Below, in pieces: positions 23,351-35,497 of a stretch of 64,000 nt of DNA. This DNA is from Zhengitettix transpicula (lineage: Eukaryota; Arthropoda; Insecta; Orthoptera; Tetrigidae), in NCBI GenBank assembly GCA_037074705.1, contig CM073592.1, forward strand, positions 53,180,129-53,244,128. The letters run 5' to 3'. Under the pieces are notes generated by a model that did no database searches, was not told where the DNA came from, and saw only the letters and a list, made by a program, of their open reading frames with translations. Both the position numbers and the translations under genes were made by a program. Within the stretch, counting starts at the first letter, position 1. Each line of letters begins with the position of its first letter.

Positions 23351-23915
23351 GCACGACAGAACCTAGTAGATCATTTAATAGGCCATAACTGTCGTCCATA
23401 ACAACTAATCAGGCCCTTCTGTATCAGTAAACCCAGATTGAAGTAATATAAAAAAGTTATTTTATAATAAAATTTTGTATTGATATTGCTTGCGCATGAA
23501 CTAATTACAAAGTCTTCATTTTTACAAATTATACTAAATTCATTCCTTTGAATTCGCAATCGTAAGACGTTCTTAGAGTCATTCTAACAAAGTAACGTTA
23601 ATTAAGGGAGTCGTAATGAGTGGCAATATGATTAATTACATCAAATCCCTCGTGTGAAGTCTTATCGCTTCATCAAGAGGAAACACGATTCTGTAATATA
23701 CAAAATAAAGTAAAACGGTTTTAGTTTTTTAGCCATATCTGACGATTTATTAGAATAGATTTCATGCTATGTTTTTGTAAATTCGTCAATGGAAAAAAAA
23801 TCGCGGAAATTTTTCTCAGGATTAGTTAATTCTTTAAACTTTCAGATTTTATCTTCACCAGCTGGAATACAATTAAAGGATAAATTACAGTAAATTATTT
23901 ATTTTTAAACATTCG
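23351..23915. other. AT-rich spacer
   Basis: Nothing recognised. Confidence 0.5.
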
Positions 23916-23929
23916 CTTCAAATGGCTTC
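23916..23929. repeat. Target-site duplication, left copy
   Basis: CTTCAAATGGCTTC, identical to 24366-24379 on the other side of the family 1 element. Confidence 0.9.
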
Positions 23930-24365
23930 TTCTTTTTTTTAGGGTGTTCCACATTGGGAAACTCCCCTTTAATAGCATAGGAAGGGATTTGAAATGGGGG
24001 ATGCGGAAGGGTAGAGGAAGGTAGCCAAGGGTTACTAGGGCCCCCGGGCTATGGTTTAAGGATCCTACCCGGCATTCGCCTAAAGAAATGCAGGGAAAAC
24101 CCTAGAAAAACCTGCATCAGGTAGGTCGGGCATTGAGTACTTGTCCCACGCCGTTCCGATAGCGGGAGAGGAGTTTGCTGTGGGGACGCAGCATTCCCTT
24201 CTCCGTGTCTCGACCAGTTTAGGTGGCAGCTGGCCGACTATTCCAATGGGAATGGCGGACAACTCTTACTGTATGCCCAAGGTCTGTGACCCCGGACCAT
24301 GCATCTCTCAGAACAGGCCGAGGTGCCTCGGCTTGTGGGAACCTTAGTTCAAAAACGGAGAGAGA
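23930..24365 (-). mobile_element. Family 1 non-LTR element with perfect 14-bp target-site duplication
   Basis: The plus strand begins with a T-run (TTCTTTTTTTT), so the sense strand with poly-A is minus. It ends GGAGAGAGA at 24365 with the duplication immediately after. At about 436 bp it lacks the 5' palindromic units seen at 9705 and 60239 and so is 5' truncated. Poly-A, a 14-bp duplication and 5' truncation are the signature of LINE-driven target-primed reverse transcription. The antisense frame at 24141-24347 (68 codons) and the sense frame at 24262-24080 recur in other copies and are element sequence, not genes. Confidence 0.93.
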
Positions 24366-24379
24366 CTTCAAATGGCTTC
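24366..24379. repeat. Target-site duplication, right copy
   Basis: CTTCAAATGGCTTC, a perfect match to 23916-23929. Confidence 0.9.
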
Positions 24380-26539
24380 AATAATCATTGGTAAATATTT
24401 GATAGTGGTACATATTGCGCAGGAGACATTTAATATTTATATATTCTTATACGGTTACATGCATTTAATAGTAATTCGTAAGTTTAATAAAATTTTGTTT
24501 TCGATGTTCCAAACGGTCTTCTCGTCTGCTCCTAATGACGGAAACGATTATAATGTAAATAGTATTCTCTCTTTCCGTAATGCAACCCTCATGGCTCCTG
24601 AGCTGTACAAGGCTATCTGGTTGGATTTCCTAGGATCAAGCCACGCCCCTTAAAACCTATTTAACGAGTAAACCCTTTTAGCGTCAATACTGAGTCGTTT
24701 CCTAATTTTCGTAGAAAAAAACCTGATGACTTTGTTCCCATGGCTCGGCCATCTTCTCATGTCACTCAATGTTATATATTATTCTTAAAAAAAATTCTAT
24801 GTGTCTGAAGCTCGGCTCGTCCCATTATTTCTCCGGGTAAACTATACTTCGGTTCATTTAACAAAATATAATATATTTATTTTTACAGGATTAAATGTAT
24901 TCTGAATAAAAATACTAATCTGATAATTTTTCTGATGTGAGAAAAATATTTTGTCAATAATTTCGGAAAGAAAGTAGTTCTCTTTTAGGCCTAAGTCCTT
25001 TAATAGAGGAATTAATTTCAATATATTTCTATGTTCATTGCAACACGCCTTCAATCTACACAATTATACATCGGAAAATTTGATTCATTAATTCTAAGAA
25101 AGGTTTGTTGACAATGAGAAATGCAGATTTGAAACAAAGAAATGTATATATATATAAACATGGGTTATCTGTGTTGCGAAAGATATTGGAAAACGATAGT
25201 GTCTGTTCTTTTGATAACTTCATGAGTTTTTGATAGCTCGTGTCATTTAGGCCTAGCTTCCGATAAAATTTTATTGGTTTTTTTATCACTTATACCTTTT
25301 GACACTTATCTTTTCATTATGATGAAAGTCTGAGAAACGCCCCGCGCCATTTACTACAATTTTTAAAGCTATATACGGCACTATTCAATAGTTTTTATAG
25401 AAGGAACCATTAATTCTAAGCAAGTGTAACGTACCATTTTTTACTGAAGCTATTTTCAGAATTTATTTAAATATATAATCCTGAAAGCAACATAAGTGTT
25501 TCTAAATGTAGCAATTGTTTCCAAAAAAATGCACGGTTAAGACAACATGTGTAAAAAATATTCTTCCTGGAACTTTATATTTTGTTTTATTTCCATCAAT
25601 ATGTATAAAATATTCACAACATTCATAATGAACTTATTTTTCATTTACTTCTCATTTTCCCAGATTTATACAGATAAGAAACTAAATATTGTATTCTTTC
25701 ATCACCTATAATGTTTTACATTCCAAACTACATTAATATTCATATTATGTATGTATACCACAGTTAGAATTTTGCATTTAAAAATATTTCTTCCATAATT
25801 TTTGTTACAATATTAAATTTTCTTTGAAAAAATAGTAAATCTACCCCCCCCCCCTTACAGCAGAAGAGATTGTTTTACTGGGTTATACTAGCACTTATTA
25901 TGGATAGAGAAAAATAATAGAAAACAATCAATCCAGAATGTAGAATTTTTCAGGTAAAAAGACCCAAGGTTTACGATCATTCAGAATGACAAAAAAAAAT
26001 GTAAACGAACGTGAGACAAAAATCCTCCTGCTTTGATTTATACTTGAATTTTAAATTTATTTGTAGCATCCAGTAGCGTCTCAACATTAAATCCATTTCC
26101 TATATTATTTTTAGTATAATTTTATTGTTGAGCTTGATCTAAAGAAAATATTGCAACGTATAACAATGTTCTGTTTTTAATAAAAAAAAGTGTAAAAGTT
26201 ACAATCCAAAAATTCTCATTCCTGGTAATGAAAAATTAAGACAAAAAGAATCATGTTTCATGATAACATTGTAAATCAAGTACGTAACTAGTGTCGTAGT
26301 GAAAGGAACAAAACGAGAATAAGAGAGCTATGCCTAGGGGAATGTCAATATTTGTATATCCAGCTTCAATTGTAAATGAAAATCCTGGAAAATAAAAATA
26401 ATTCTTTAATTTGCCAAAATCCGAAAATTATTTGTATTCTGAAATTTTTTTGTAACTGCTCACCATAGATTGCTTTTTACATACGAAACATAAGATACGT
26501 TACAGAAATAATGTTGGATATCCGTTGATGATTACGTTT
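24380..26539. other. AT-rich sequence, nothing recognised
   Basis: No gene seen. A run of eleven C lies at 25844-25854. The 93-codon frame at 24372-24653 starts in the target-site duplication and has no domain. Confidence 0.5.
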
Positions 26540-26730
26540 GTCCTGAATGTTTAGGTGACGGCCTCCTGATGTGCAGGTTGCTTGTTGCTGTTTATGCAAA
26601 GTGAAATTCAGACCATTAGAGGCCAGGTGGGCGGTAGGTTATCGATTTTGTGATCAACGGCCTCGAATCAGAATTAACAAACTTAACTCTGCAAGTTCAG
26701 CTCACTCAAATGTTCGCTGAGCCAGAAAAT
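26540..26730. promoter_or_regulatory. High-complexity island, candidate regulatory element
   Basis: It contains GATGATTACG, TGTTTATGCAAAG, GAGGCCAGGTGGGCGGTAGG and TTATCGATTTTGTGATC. The GC-rich core loosely resembles a CTCF-type zinc-finger site, but the match is not strict. No frame and no repeat relationship were seen. Confidence 0.3.
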
Positions 26731-27063
26731 GTTTTTGCATACATTTTATTTTAAAACCTGCAACGTTCGTTTTATATTTTGAAGCAAAATAACTACTTTT
26801 CTATTACATACACTAATTTCCACACGACAGAATTACTAAAAGAGATGCGTAAATAGATTTTTTTAAATTATTTTATTTCTATTTCAAGTATTAATTTCAA
26901 ATTTTACGACTAAATTCACGTATATTATTTTCACAGATGTCTCCTTCTAATAAATTAAACAGTTTAATATTTACTATACAGTTTTTTTGCTTATGAATAA
27001 CTATAATAAGATAAATTATTTAAATTAATTATTTGGCCGCAGGCAGAAAGTCTCTAAAAATTT

Positions 27064-27993
27064 ACATCGCTGTGTAATATTTGTTATCATCGCTGCCTCA
27101 CGTCACAGAGGTCACGAGTTTGAATCCCGAAAGGGCATGGATGATTGTGTGCGTAAGAGAAACTCTCTTCAATTAGTCCTCCGACAAGCCAAACTGAGTA
27201 CCAATAAAGAGTCATATATGACCTGTAAATAAATCAATAAAAAAATATTTGTCAATTTTTACACCGGAAAAAATATGTATCTATAGGGATTAATATTATT
27301 CTCTGTAACATTTATGGGAATACAGGAAGAAAGAACACTGAATGTTAATTTCGTAGATTCTTGATGAATGAATCGCAGTTGCATAAATTAATTTATTTAT
27401 AAGTGTAAGCGTATCATATTATTACAGAGGTGAGTCAGAATATAACTGATAGCACACTATTTTCTGACCCAGATATTTTATCAATCCTGCAGTCTACTGC
27501 TTTATTTATATTAAACTAAGTTTGTTTATAAATTTTTAAACAGTTTATATTTTGTTTATTGGGATTACGTCCACTTCCATCAATTTTGTCGGAATTTATT
27601 GTATGCTAATTGACAAAAACTCTTATTTTACTTTCTCACTGATTTTATGGTGCTTAATAAATACATAATATCTATAATGTCAAAAACACCATTACTATTG
27701 GAGTATTAATAAATATATTAGTATTACTTCATATGTCTATAGAGAATCTGCTCTTTAAGGGAGTGTAATTTGTCATAATATTTGCAGATATTGTAAAAAC
27801 GCCATAATTATTTATCATACCCTAAATTTAAAGAATTAAATCATTACCAGAATGTTATTTACATTAATAATATAGCAATAAATGGCTAAGAAAAAAATTG
27901 GTTAGTTCCTCTTTAATTAGAATTTATTTTAACTGCATAACATTGTATAGTATTTTATTAATCTCTGTAATTGACAAATTGTTTAAGTTGTTC
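27064..27993 (+). repeat. Long repeat (family 2), copy B, inverted relative to 21216-22065
   Basis: About 930 bp, matching the reverse complement of 21216-22065 with scattered substitutions and small indels. Near its start it holds extra sequence absent from copy A: an A-box-like CGTCACAGAGG (27101-27111), a B-box-like GAGTTTGAATCCC (27116-27128) and GAAAGGGCATGG. These belong to the tRNA-SINE family seen at 11217. Copy B is therefore the more complete copy. Confidence 0.9.
27092..27242 (+). mobile_element. tRNA-derived SINE-like module inside repeat copy B
   Basis: The A- and B-box-like words are followed by a body ending in ACCTGTAAATAAATCAATAAAA. The last 60 bases of the module are also present in copy A, so the module was part of the family before the copies separated and copy A lost its middle. 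Confidence 0.6.
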
Positions 27994-28201
27994 TTATCTT
28001 ACCTACATTCATCTAAACAGAATCAGTAATAATCGTGTGATTCTACTGAAACATTTACAAAAACATTAACCTGTATACTTATTAACTTCTCAACATAACT
28101 ATGATTTGATTTGATTCGATTAATTTCTTTCATTAGCTCTCGTATGAGGAAATAGTATACGTCATTACATAAGATTATAATATATACTTTTATTATTTAA
28201 A
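27994..28201. other. AT-rich spacer
   Basis: Nothing recognised. Confidence 0.4.
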
Positions 28202-29215
28202 AGTTTATAATGGTCGCGTCGACAACGTGGCCATTGGCGAGCCATACAGAATTTACACAGAGTGCTTATTTACATACGTTTTGCTGTGATACAACATTTA
28301 TTCCAATAGTTAACATAGAAACGAGCATATACTTATTGGACTCTACTATTAATAGCAATTAAAAATTAACAAAAACATAAATAAAAACGGGAACAGAACT
28401 AAAATTACTAAACAGGAATAATAATAAATTATCTAACGTTACTTACTATTTACAGAATTCAAATAAATTAAATACGCACTAGGTAAAACAAATATATAGA
28501 GAATTAACTATCAAAAAATATGGAATTACACATAACACTATAATAAACACAAAACATGAGACAAAACCTGGAATTTAATTTTCAAAGCAAGATGATATTT
28601 TCCAAATTTAAATTTATAAAATCAACTAAAATAAATAATAACATTTTTATAGTTAACTAAGGAAATTAAAAAATTGTGAGCTTAAATAAATTTTACTTGG
28701 CCCATTAGATCTTTTTGATAGTACGCTTTTAAATAAATTATTGGTATTTTCCTTTAATTTACTTTTCTTGGTCAGTCGACGGGGTAGATCGTTTACTTAC
28801 CGGTAGGCCTAATTCATGTAATTTTCTCGGAGTCCAGAAGTTTCCTCTGTTGCGACTCTGTTTGATCCCGTAAGTCGGCACTGTTAAGTTATCTACTGTA
28901 ATAAGAACTTTCACGTAAAAGCTATCTACTTCCAAAATGTCTCAAATCTCTCACATTATCTAAATCTACTCATCTACTCACGAAACTCTAGCCAATGTTC
29001 TATCGTACTGAATTGTTTATTATTTACTATTATTTGAACTTACTCGTTTGTCAAACTTATTGTTTTTTCTTTTGACTTTTACTAACAACTAACTCCAAAC
29101 TATCCACTTTTTTAACTAATTAGTCTATGTCCATCGTCTCCCCCATCCAAAAAAAAACAGACACCTGACTAAAAAAAAATTACGATAACAAATGTCAATT
29201 TTAACCCCCCAAGTG
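28202..29215 (-). other. Possible solo LTR or transcribed non-coding leader (uncertain)
   Basis: On the minus strand a tract with T-runs and GGGGG blocks (around 29210-29120) leads into a moderately complex region. It includes a donor-like CCG|GTAAGTAAAC (intron start 28800), then an AATAAA at 28302-28297. It ends near a TGGCCACGTTGTCGACGCGACCA block (too long for a perfect site) at about 28230-28208. This order recalls an LTR with polyadenylation signal and adjoining primer-binding region, but I found no second LTR, no coding core and no target duplication. Confidence 0.2.
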
Positions 29216-29333
29216 TTCACCACCCTATTTACGTTAACTGTAGATATAACATATACACGATTAATACAAAATGTCGCTCTTTAAATCTTAGTTTAATAAT
29301 GAATTTACTTCATTTATCTACAGGAATAAACAA

Positions 29334-29579
29334 TCAATTGTTTCTGGTATTTGATGTGGATTCGTTTCGATAAACCTTTGGATGATTTTTCAAGTATTTT
29401 TGAGACACAGTTGTTATCCACATCATCAGATGTGTGGAGGGATGCAGCTGTGTAAATCTGCTTTTCAAGAATGAAGTTGTCTCGCGGTTACTAATAAAGC
29501 TGGTTTGAACATGGCAACATGCGTGATTTCCGTGAGCGATGGAACAACGTCCAGCTGACATCAAACACGTAGTGCACAA
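29334..29579 (-). other. Minus-strand frame of 81 codons, probably an old element fragment
   Basis: The segment has balanced composition and on the minus strand contains CTGATGATGTGGATAAC, then TTTATCGAAACGAATCCACATC. The two GTGGAT/ATCCAC words can pair as a stem. A hairpin followed by CGAAACG recalls the end modules seen elsewhere in this window. The translation has no known domain. Confidence 0.3.
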
Positions 29580-30995
29580 AGATAACTAGAGCTGGTGCTG
29601 TGTACCAATCTGTTTGCCGCAGGACATTTGTGTGATATATTTATCATATTGATTAACAGTCTTCGATGTTGTGCAGAATTACTCATGCTTCACGGATATT
29701 AGTTAGGAATTATTTTGGAACTTCAATGAATGTATTCGCAGATAATTAAATTACGGCCAATCTATTTCTATTAAATAAAATCATAAAATTTGATAATGAA
29801 TCATTAAAGCAAATCTATGGTCGGGATACATATTTTAAATGATTTATAAGTACTTTTTTCAATAATCTCAAAGTATATAGCAAAAGAGTAAACAAAACTA
29901 AGAAAATGATCGCATAATAATAATTTTTTACAATTATATTATTGAAATTCATAGCAAATTAAGTCCCAAAATAATTCTTGAACCTCCTTCCAGTAAAACC
30001 GAATGTTTTGAAGATTGTATTAATTTATGTGGCTTTAACGTGTTTACAGCTAAGGCCAGCATTCGGATAACACATAAAGGGAAAGGAATTTTATGTAATA
30101 AGAATTAAATTTAATGTTATAAAACTAAAATGATGGTGGTTACTACGTATTAAATTGAAAATGAGCCAAAAGTGTAGGAAAATTTCCCATTTGACAGATT
30201 ATAAAGAGGAAAATGAAGGCAGTGTCGAATCGGAATAAAATATAAGACTATATATAAATCAATTACTGCAATATGAATATTGATTTATGAAGAAAAAAAT
30301 TATTTTGCTTAATTGCATACCCCAATGTACAATAAAAAATCGTATCGTGTGAATTTGTTCATTCGCCTATATTCTGATTGCTTTTGGTATCTGAGGCTAC
30401 CACGGAAGGTACTGGCTAGTAGTATTGATTGTTTGTTTATAACTTCGTTAGGTGAAACTCAAATGAATATTTCTGTAATGGAACAAGATTAGTAGTTAGA
30501 CAGTTAAGAAACCACGTGATAAAGGCTCAAGTGCGTGTTACTATATCACAGCATCATCAGATTATAGATCACAGTTTTAAGGCGTACACACTTACCGATG
30601 TTTACACGAAATGTCTGTGAAATGTATTTTATAAATGAAGCCTGCTGTACAATGTACAATATTAGCTAAGCGAACTCAACTCACTGGCATTGTGCGACGT
30701 CACCTCAGTCTTACAGAGACTAGCTATCAAAAGTTAAATAATTTTAAATACAGCATTAGATATTCCAATTATTTTAATAGTTAATCGAGTTAAATTTCTA
30801 CAGTTGTACTAGTTTTGTATATTTCTGCAAAGTCTATTGCAATGTAGCACATTATGAACATATATTTTTAAAACTATTTTTGGAAAATATTTTTAAGAAA
30901 TTTAAAAATTATTTAAGCAAATTTTCCGGGAAATATGAGAGTAATTTTGACCCCATTTGAAATTGCTAGCATGAGTAAAACTACGATGACAAATA
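29580..30995. other. AT-rich sequence, nothing recognised
   Basis: No feature noticed. Confidence 0.5.
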
Positions 30996-31019
30996 ATATA
31001 TATATATATATATATATAT
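30996..31019. repeat. (AT)n microsatellite
   Basis: Uninterrupted AT dinucleotides. Confidence 0.9.
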
Positions 31020-31097
31020 GTTCGTATGACGAAAATTGTTCGGAGGTCGTACATATAAAATGGAGTGCAATAAAAAATTACGTTTTACAAACAATCA

Positions 31098-31193
31098 ATC
31101 TTCATGGATAAAATCTAGTATTTTAAATATTATTATTATTCAACCATCTTCATGGATAAAATCTAGTATTTTAAATATTATTATTATTCAACC
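31098..31193. repeat. Perfect 48-bp tandem duplication
   Basis: A 48-base unit beginning ATCTTCATGGATAAAATC and ending in TTATTATTCAACC occurs twice back to back (31098-31145, 31146-31193) with no mismatch. It lies inside a 62-codon frame that has no other support. Confidence 0.95.
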
Positions 31194-34179
31194 ATATTTT
31201 CTGTTAAGTACTAAACTGAGATAAAAAGCACTAAATTCAGATTTATAATTGAAAACGAGAATGTAAGAATATTGAATAAAAATATGCCTTTTCACTAAAA
31301 TTTCTACTTGATAGAGTTTATGGATTATCGATATAAGCCATCAGTCCGCATTCGTAAAGTAAACTGTACCACACAAAGTGTGAAATAATGGTAAATGTTA
31401 CGTCAGTTTGTAGTTCCGTCCCCTGCGTTTGCGGAAACACCTTCCCCAACAATTTTTCTTTTCTCGTGGCTTGAAAACTAGGCGATTTTCAAGCCATTTC
31501 ATCTTAGTCACTGTTTATCAGACAAGAGCGTTTTACGTGCAACCGAACTTCTGCCTTCGTGTTGGCCATTTCACGAAAAGGTTAGGCTGTTATCTCTCTT
31601 TTTGCTTAAGGTGAGTGGAGTATAATTGAACAGAACTTTATCAGGTAATGTAAAAGCATTAAAAATGTTATATGAAATAAGTAACTGTTGTAACAACGCT
31701 TCAAACATTCTTGTCTTTAATAATTATATATATATATATATATGTATATATTCTGACTATTAAGAAAACTAATACATAAATAAACATCAGCCAATTTTAA
31801 GTCGTAGAAAGGAATTTATTAATGTAAAATTAAACAACGTTTTGTCGCTTGTTTGGCGACCTCAGCAGCTTAAATTTTATTAAAAAATTGATAGACAGGA
31901 CAATCTCCGCTGACTGCAGTGGCTGATTTTCAGTCTTTTCCTTAAGCAGATAGCATAAAAAAACCGAATGTCTGATTATGTTATACCACTCTACTCTTTA
32001 AATACATAATGATTTGGCTTTAATAAATTTCACTTTTAAAGTAAAAACAGTATACAACTTGTAAATATACCTAAACGTATAATCTAGTGCCTGCCTCCAA
32101 GTTGCCTTAAACCATGCAGCTATAGTAAGTCGGTTTAATGACACTTAAATTCCCAGTTAGGAGCGCTCAAATCTGTTTTTAATTGCCTACGTTATTTTGT
32201 AAGTTGAACTTAGCGTATAAATTTTAAGGAAGATAAAGGAATATAAGAATTGCGAAACTGAGAGAAGTGAATTATTCTTTAGACACCTTCTAATGAACTA
32301 TTTTTTCCTGTAATGGGCAATAGGAGTCGAATAACCGTCTAAATCAAATGTATATATTGCTTGTTGAATTTAAGAACGACTCTAAATATTTTCTTTAAGA
32401 GGAGTGTAGAAAATTGGAAGGGAAAAATCGTTTTACTCTGTCAGAAATAAACTTGTATTATAAACTCAGTTACCATCAAAGTTACGACCAGAGTTTTCAA
32501 TTCTTCGGAGCTAACTTCGTGACTCTGTCATCACGTGCTTGGTGAAGCGGATTTGACTGAGTAACTGGACAGGTGGGGAGTTGACAAAGTTCAAAACTCG
32601 CTCGATAAGGGAAATTGCCAAAGTAATAATTAAATTCCTTTTTTGAACGTACGAAGGTAAGACATGATTTATAATTTTCATTGAATTTTCTAATGAATCA
32701 TGGAAAATAATAAAAAAGAAATATAGTACGTAGAGTCGTTGTGTCATTGGTGTTCGGTTCTTTGATAATAACATAAGAACTCATTTAATTAAAATTTATA
32801 AAGTAAAATCAACAGATAAACTAAAAAATGGAATTTTAACTCTAAAAAATAATTTTTTATTTATTTTGAGAGAGTTTGTAAATACTGATTATATATATTA
32901 TTTTAATATGTAAAAACTTTCATAGAGTCTCACTAGAGTTTTACAAGACAAGTGAATACATTTGATTTTTCGTTTCGTTTTGATCAAACTATTTGGCGAT
33001 TATAATCGATTGGTACCGTTCAATATCAAACATAATACTTGTAAAATATCATCACAGACTTCCTATTGAAATCTAATTTCAACATAATGAAGATGTTAAA
33101 TAAGTACATTAACATTTATTAAAAATTTAATTCTATGACTTATAAATGTTGTAGAATGGATAAAGTCTGATGTATGATTGAAAAATATATTAAATGAACT
33201 AATATAATGTATTAACTCTAATAAATTCATTTAAACGTATATCTATTTTAAAATGTACCGATGCGTTTGTTATGTTTATATAGTTACCCAAATTGATTTC
33301 ATTATTCGCCAATTTATAAAACTAAAAACTTCTAAATAAATTTATCCAAAATTAATTATTAATTTAGGATTGTGTCGGAACTTTTCGAAATTTGTAGTAT
33401 TCATCTATTATAAGAAAATATATACGTTATGTGTTATTCAATTCATTTTTTATATAATTATAAATATTTTAAATGTATCTAAATATTTATTCTGCTATTC
33501 ATAACGAGTTATACATATTTGAAAATGACTTATAAATATTTATATACACACCTTCGGGTTGCCCGAAATACTGCTCATTAATTTTTTTTAATATTCAGAT
33601 ATTGAATACATTGGGTTTTCAATAAGATACGTATGTCTAACGATAAACCTGTAAATCTATTGGAATATCGGTTATACTGTACTCCCGAAAAGCAACAAAG
33701 TTGCAATAGAAAATCCGGAAGAAATGTTCTCGATACATGCTTTTAGAAATTTTGATAAAAGTGAATTGTAATTTTCCGTAAGTTTGTAAATTAAAAAACA
33801 AATGGATGCCACTGTATTTGTTAAGTAAGCTGTAATTGATTTCAGCGTCGCTAATGACCCTGGTTGTCCACGTGACGAAACAAAATTAAATTTTTTAAAT
33901 AAAGTTATGTTGATTGAGACAGTGATCGGCGAAACGTCACAATACTATATTGAGATGAAATTATGTGGTCGTCGACTATTCTGCGATTGTTTTGCTATAG
34001 ACTGGCTGTTGGAGCTTCACGGAATATAGTAAACGAGGTCTAAACCCAATAAATCATGCTTTCTCCCATGTATAAGCTTGGATTAAAGGAAATAGTTTGT
34101 GTGGTCCCGATGCGTAGAGCAATAAAATGTAAATTTCTTCATATAAGTATTTCCCCATCAATAACCAAAGTAATTAAGT
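31194..34179. other. AT-rich sequence with one microsatellite
   Basis: No gene seen. An (AT)n tract occurs at 31725-31750. Near 33920-33960 the sequence reads GACAGTGATCGGCGAAACGTC, similar in style to end modules of repeats at 22066 and 35498. The 87-codon minus frame at 32774-32511 has no recognisable motif. Confidence 0.45.
31725..31750. repeat. (TA)n microsatellite
   Basis: TA dinucleotides with one TG interruption. Confidence 0.85.
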
Positions 34180-34790
34180 GAATATTTGATATGCAATGGC
34201 GGCAGTTGATCTTCATAAGTCCCAAACTCGACTACTTTCTCAAGCACTTTGCTGGCTGTGAAGTGAATTAAAAAGAAAACCTCTGATACCGAAGATGCCT
34301 CGCTCGAGCGTCTTGCAATTTCTCCCAGACGGCAATATTTCCAGACTAATAGGTCTGGGGCTCCCCGACTCAACAAACAGCTGATTGGCAATTTCGCACG
34401 TCGCTGCCCGCCAAACCCAGATGTTCTTTCCCTTAATTGGCACAAAGTATACGACTAGCGTTGTTTGCAAATGTTGACTCCACCTCCTTCTCCTGATTTC
34501 CATTTACTTGGCTCCGCTGTTCGCTGACTGAATAATGCCGACTTTGTGTTTGACTTTATCTCCCGATACTCAGTGCCGGGACATCCAATTACGCGGCGTA
34601 ATCACGGCTGCAAATGAAAGCAGTCGGCCATCTCAAAGTTTCAATTTTCCATGCACAAGTGGGTCGTATTGTTTCAAAGTCCTCCGTCCCCATTAAGGCG
34701 GGAAGAGAAATAAAAACCCAGAGACTGGAAACGAAAACACAAAGGTACCTGCATCACGTAATCTGCAGTTGATAGTCGTAAAATTGGAAC
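34180..34790. promoter_or_regulatory. Large high-complexity island, candidate regulatory element
   Basis: About 600 bases of balanced composition. Notable words are CCAATTACGCGGCGTAATC (an imperfect palindrome of two TAAT-class cores), CCATTAAGGCGGG, GCGCGTAAT-like blocks and a CTCGAGCG block. Minus frames of 87 and 95 codons overlap here; neither has a domain or a supporting signal. The palindromic homeodomain-like site is the strongest hint of function; the enhancer role is inferred. Confidence 0.4.
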
Positions 34791-35497
34791 ACATTATTTA
34801 AGCCACTCTAAACTCCATGCATTTCTTTTACTTTTACTGGAACAACAAATAGAGAAGGTCAAGTTAGTCATTCCTATTCTTACCAAATCGTACTGCTCAA
34901 TAGGAAATCTTTCCCGTGACCCTGAAAAAAAGTATTTTCCTACTAAAGCGTTGATTCAAAACAGAAACTGTGTCAATAATGCAACACTGTGAACAACGCG
35001 CTCCCTTTTACAAAGAATATAGTTATCAAATATAATCCAATTTCTAACAAAATCAGAAAATGTGAGTATTATAAGTGACCGTTCCGGATTATACTTTCTG
35101 TTAAACTCCGCTTGACGTACTTTATCCTATTATTTACATGACGTAGTTGTCTAACGTTTCATTTTAACGTTGACTACCCCTTCTTAAGAGATCACAGTTC
35201 TTAAAATTCTGAATCATATTTTACTCTAAGATAATATTAAACATTTCAACCTGCTTTTTTTTAAAATCACCCTTCATTATGTAATCAGCCTACAACTACT
35301 GATGTCTACATAACACGTTTCCTTCACCTACCGCGTTTATTCATCTAGTAAATTACACTCCTGAATAAACTTGCTAAACAGTTAAACGACCTTCACAATT
35401 CGTTACACCCTAATAAACGTGTCATCCGATATTTCAAACAATTATGTTATGAGCCACAACACCGTTTTATTGGAATGAAAAAATTTATGTCTGATTG
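34791..35497. other. AT-rich sequence, nothing recognised
   Basis: No feature noticed. Confidence 0.45.

Noticed and set aside
21216..27993. Inverted arms as terminal inverted repeats of one large DNA transposon
   Set aside because: No transposase or other core gene between them, no target duplication visible outside 21216 and 27993, and the interior carries unrelated insertions. Two insertions of one family is simpler, although a hairpin role stays open.
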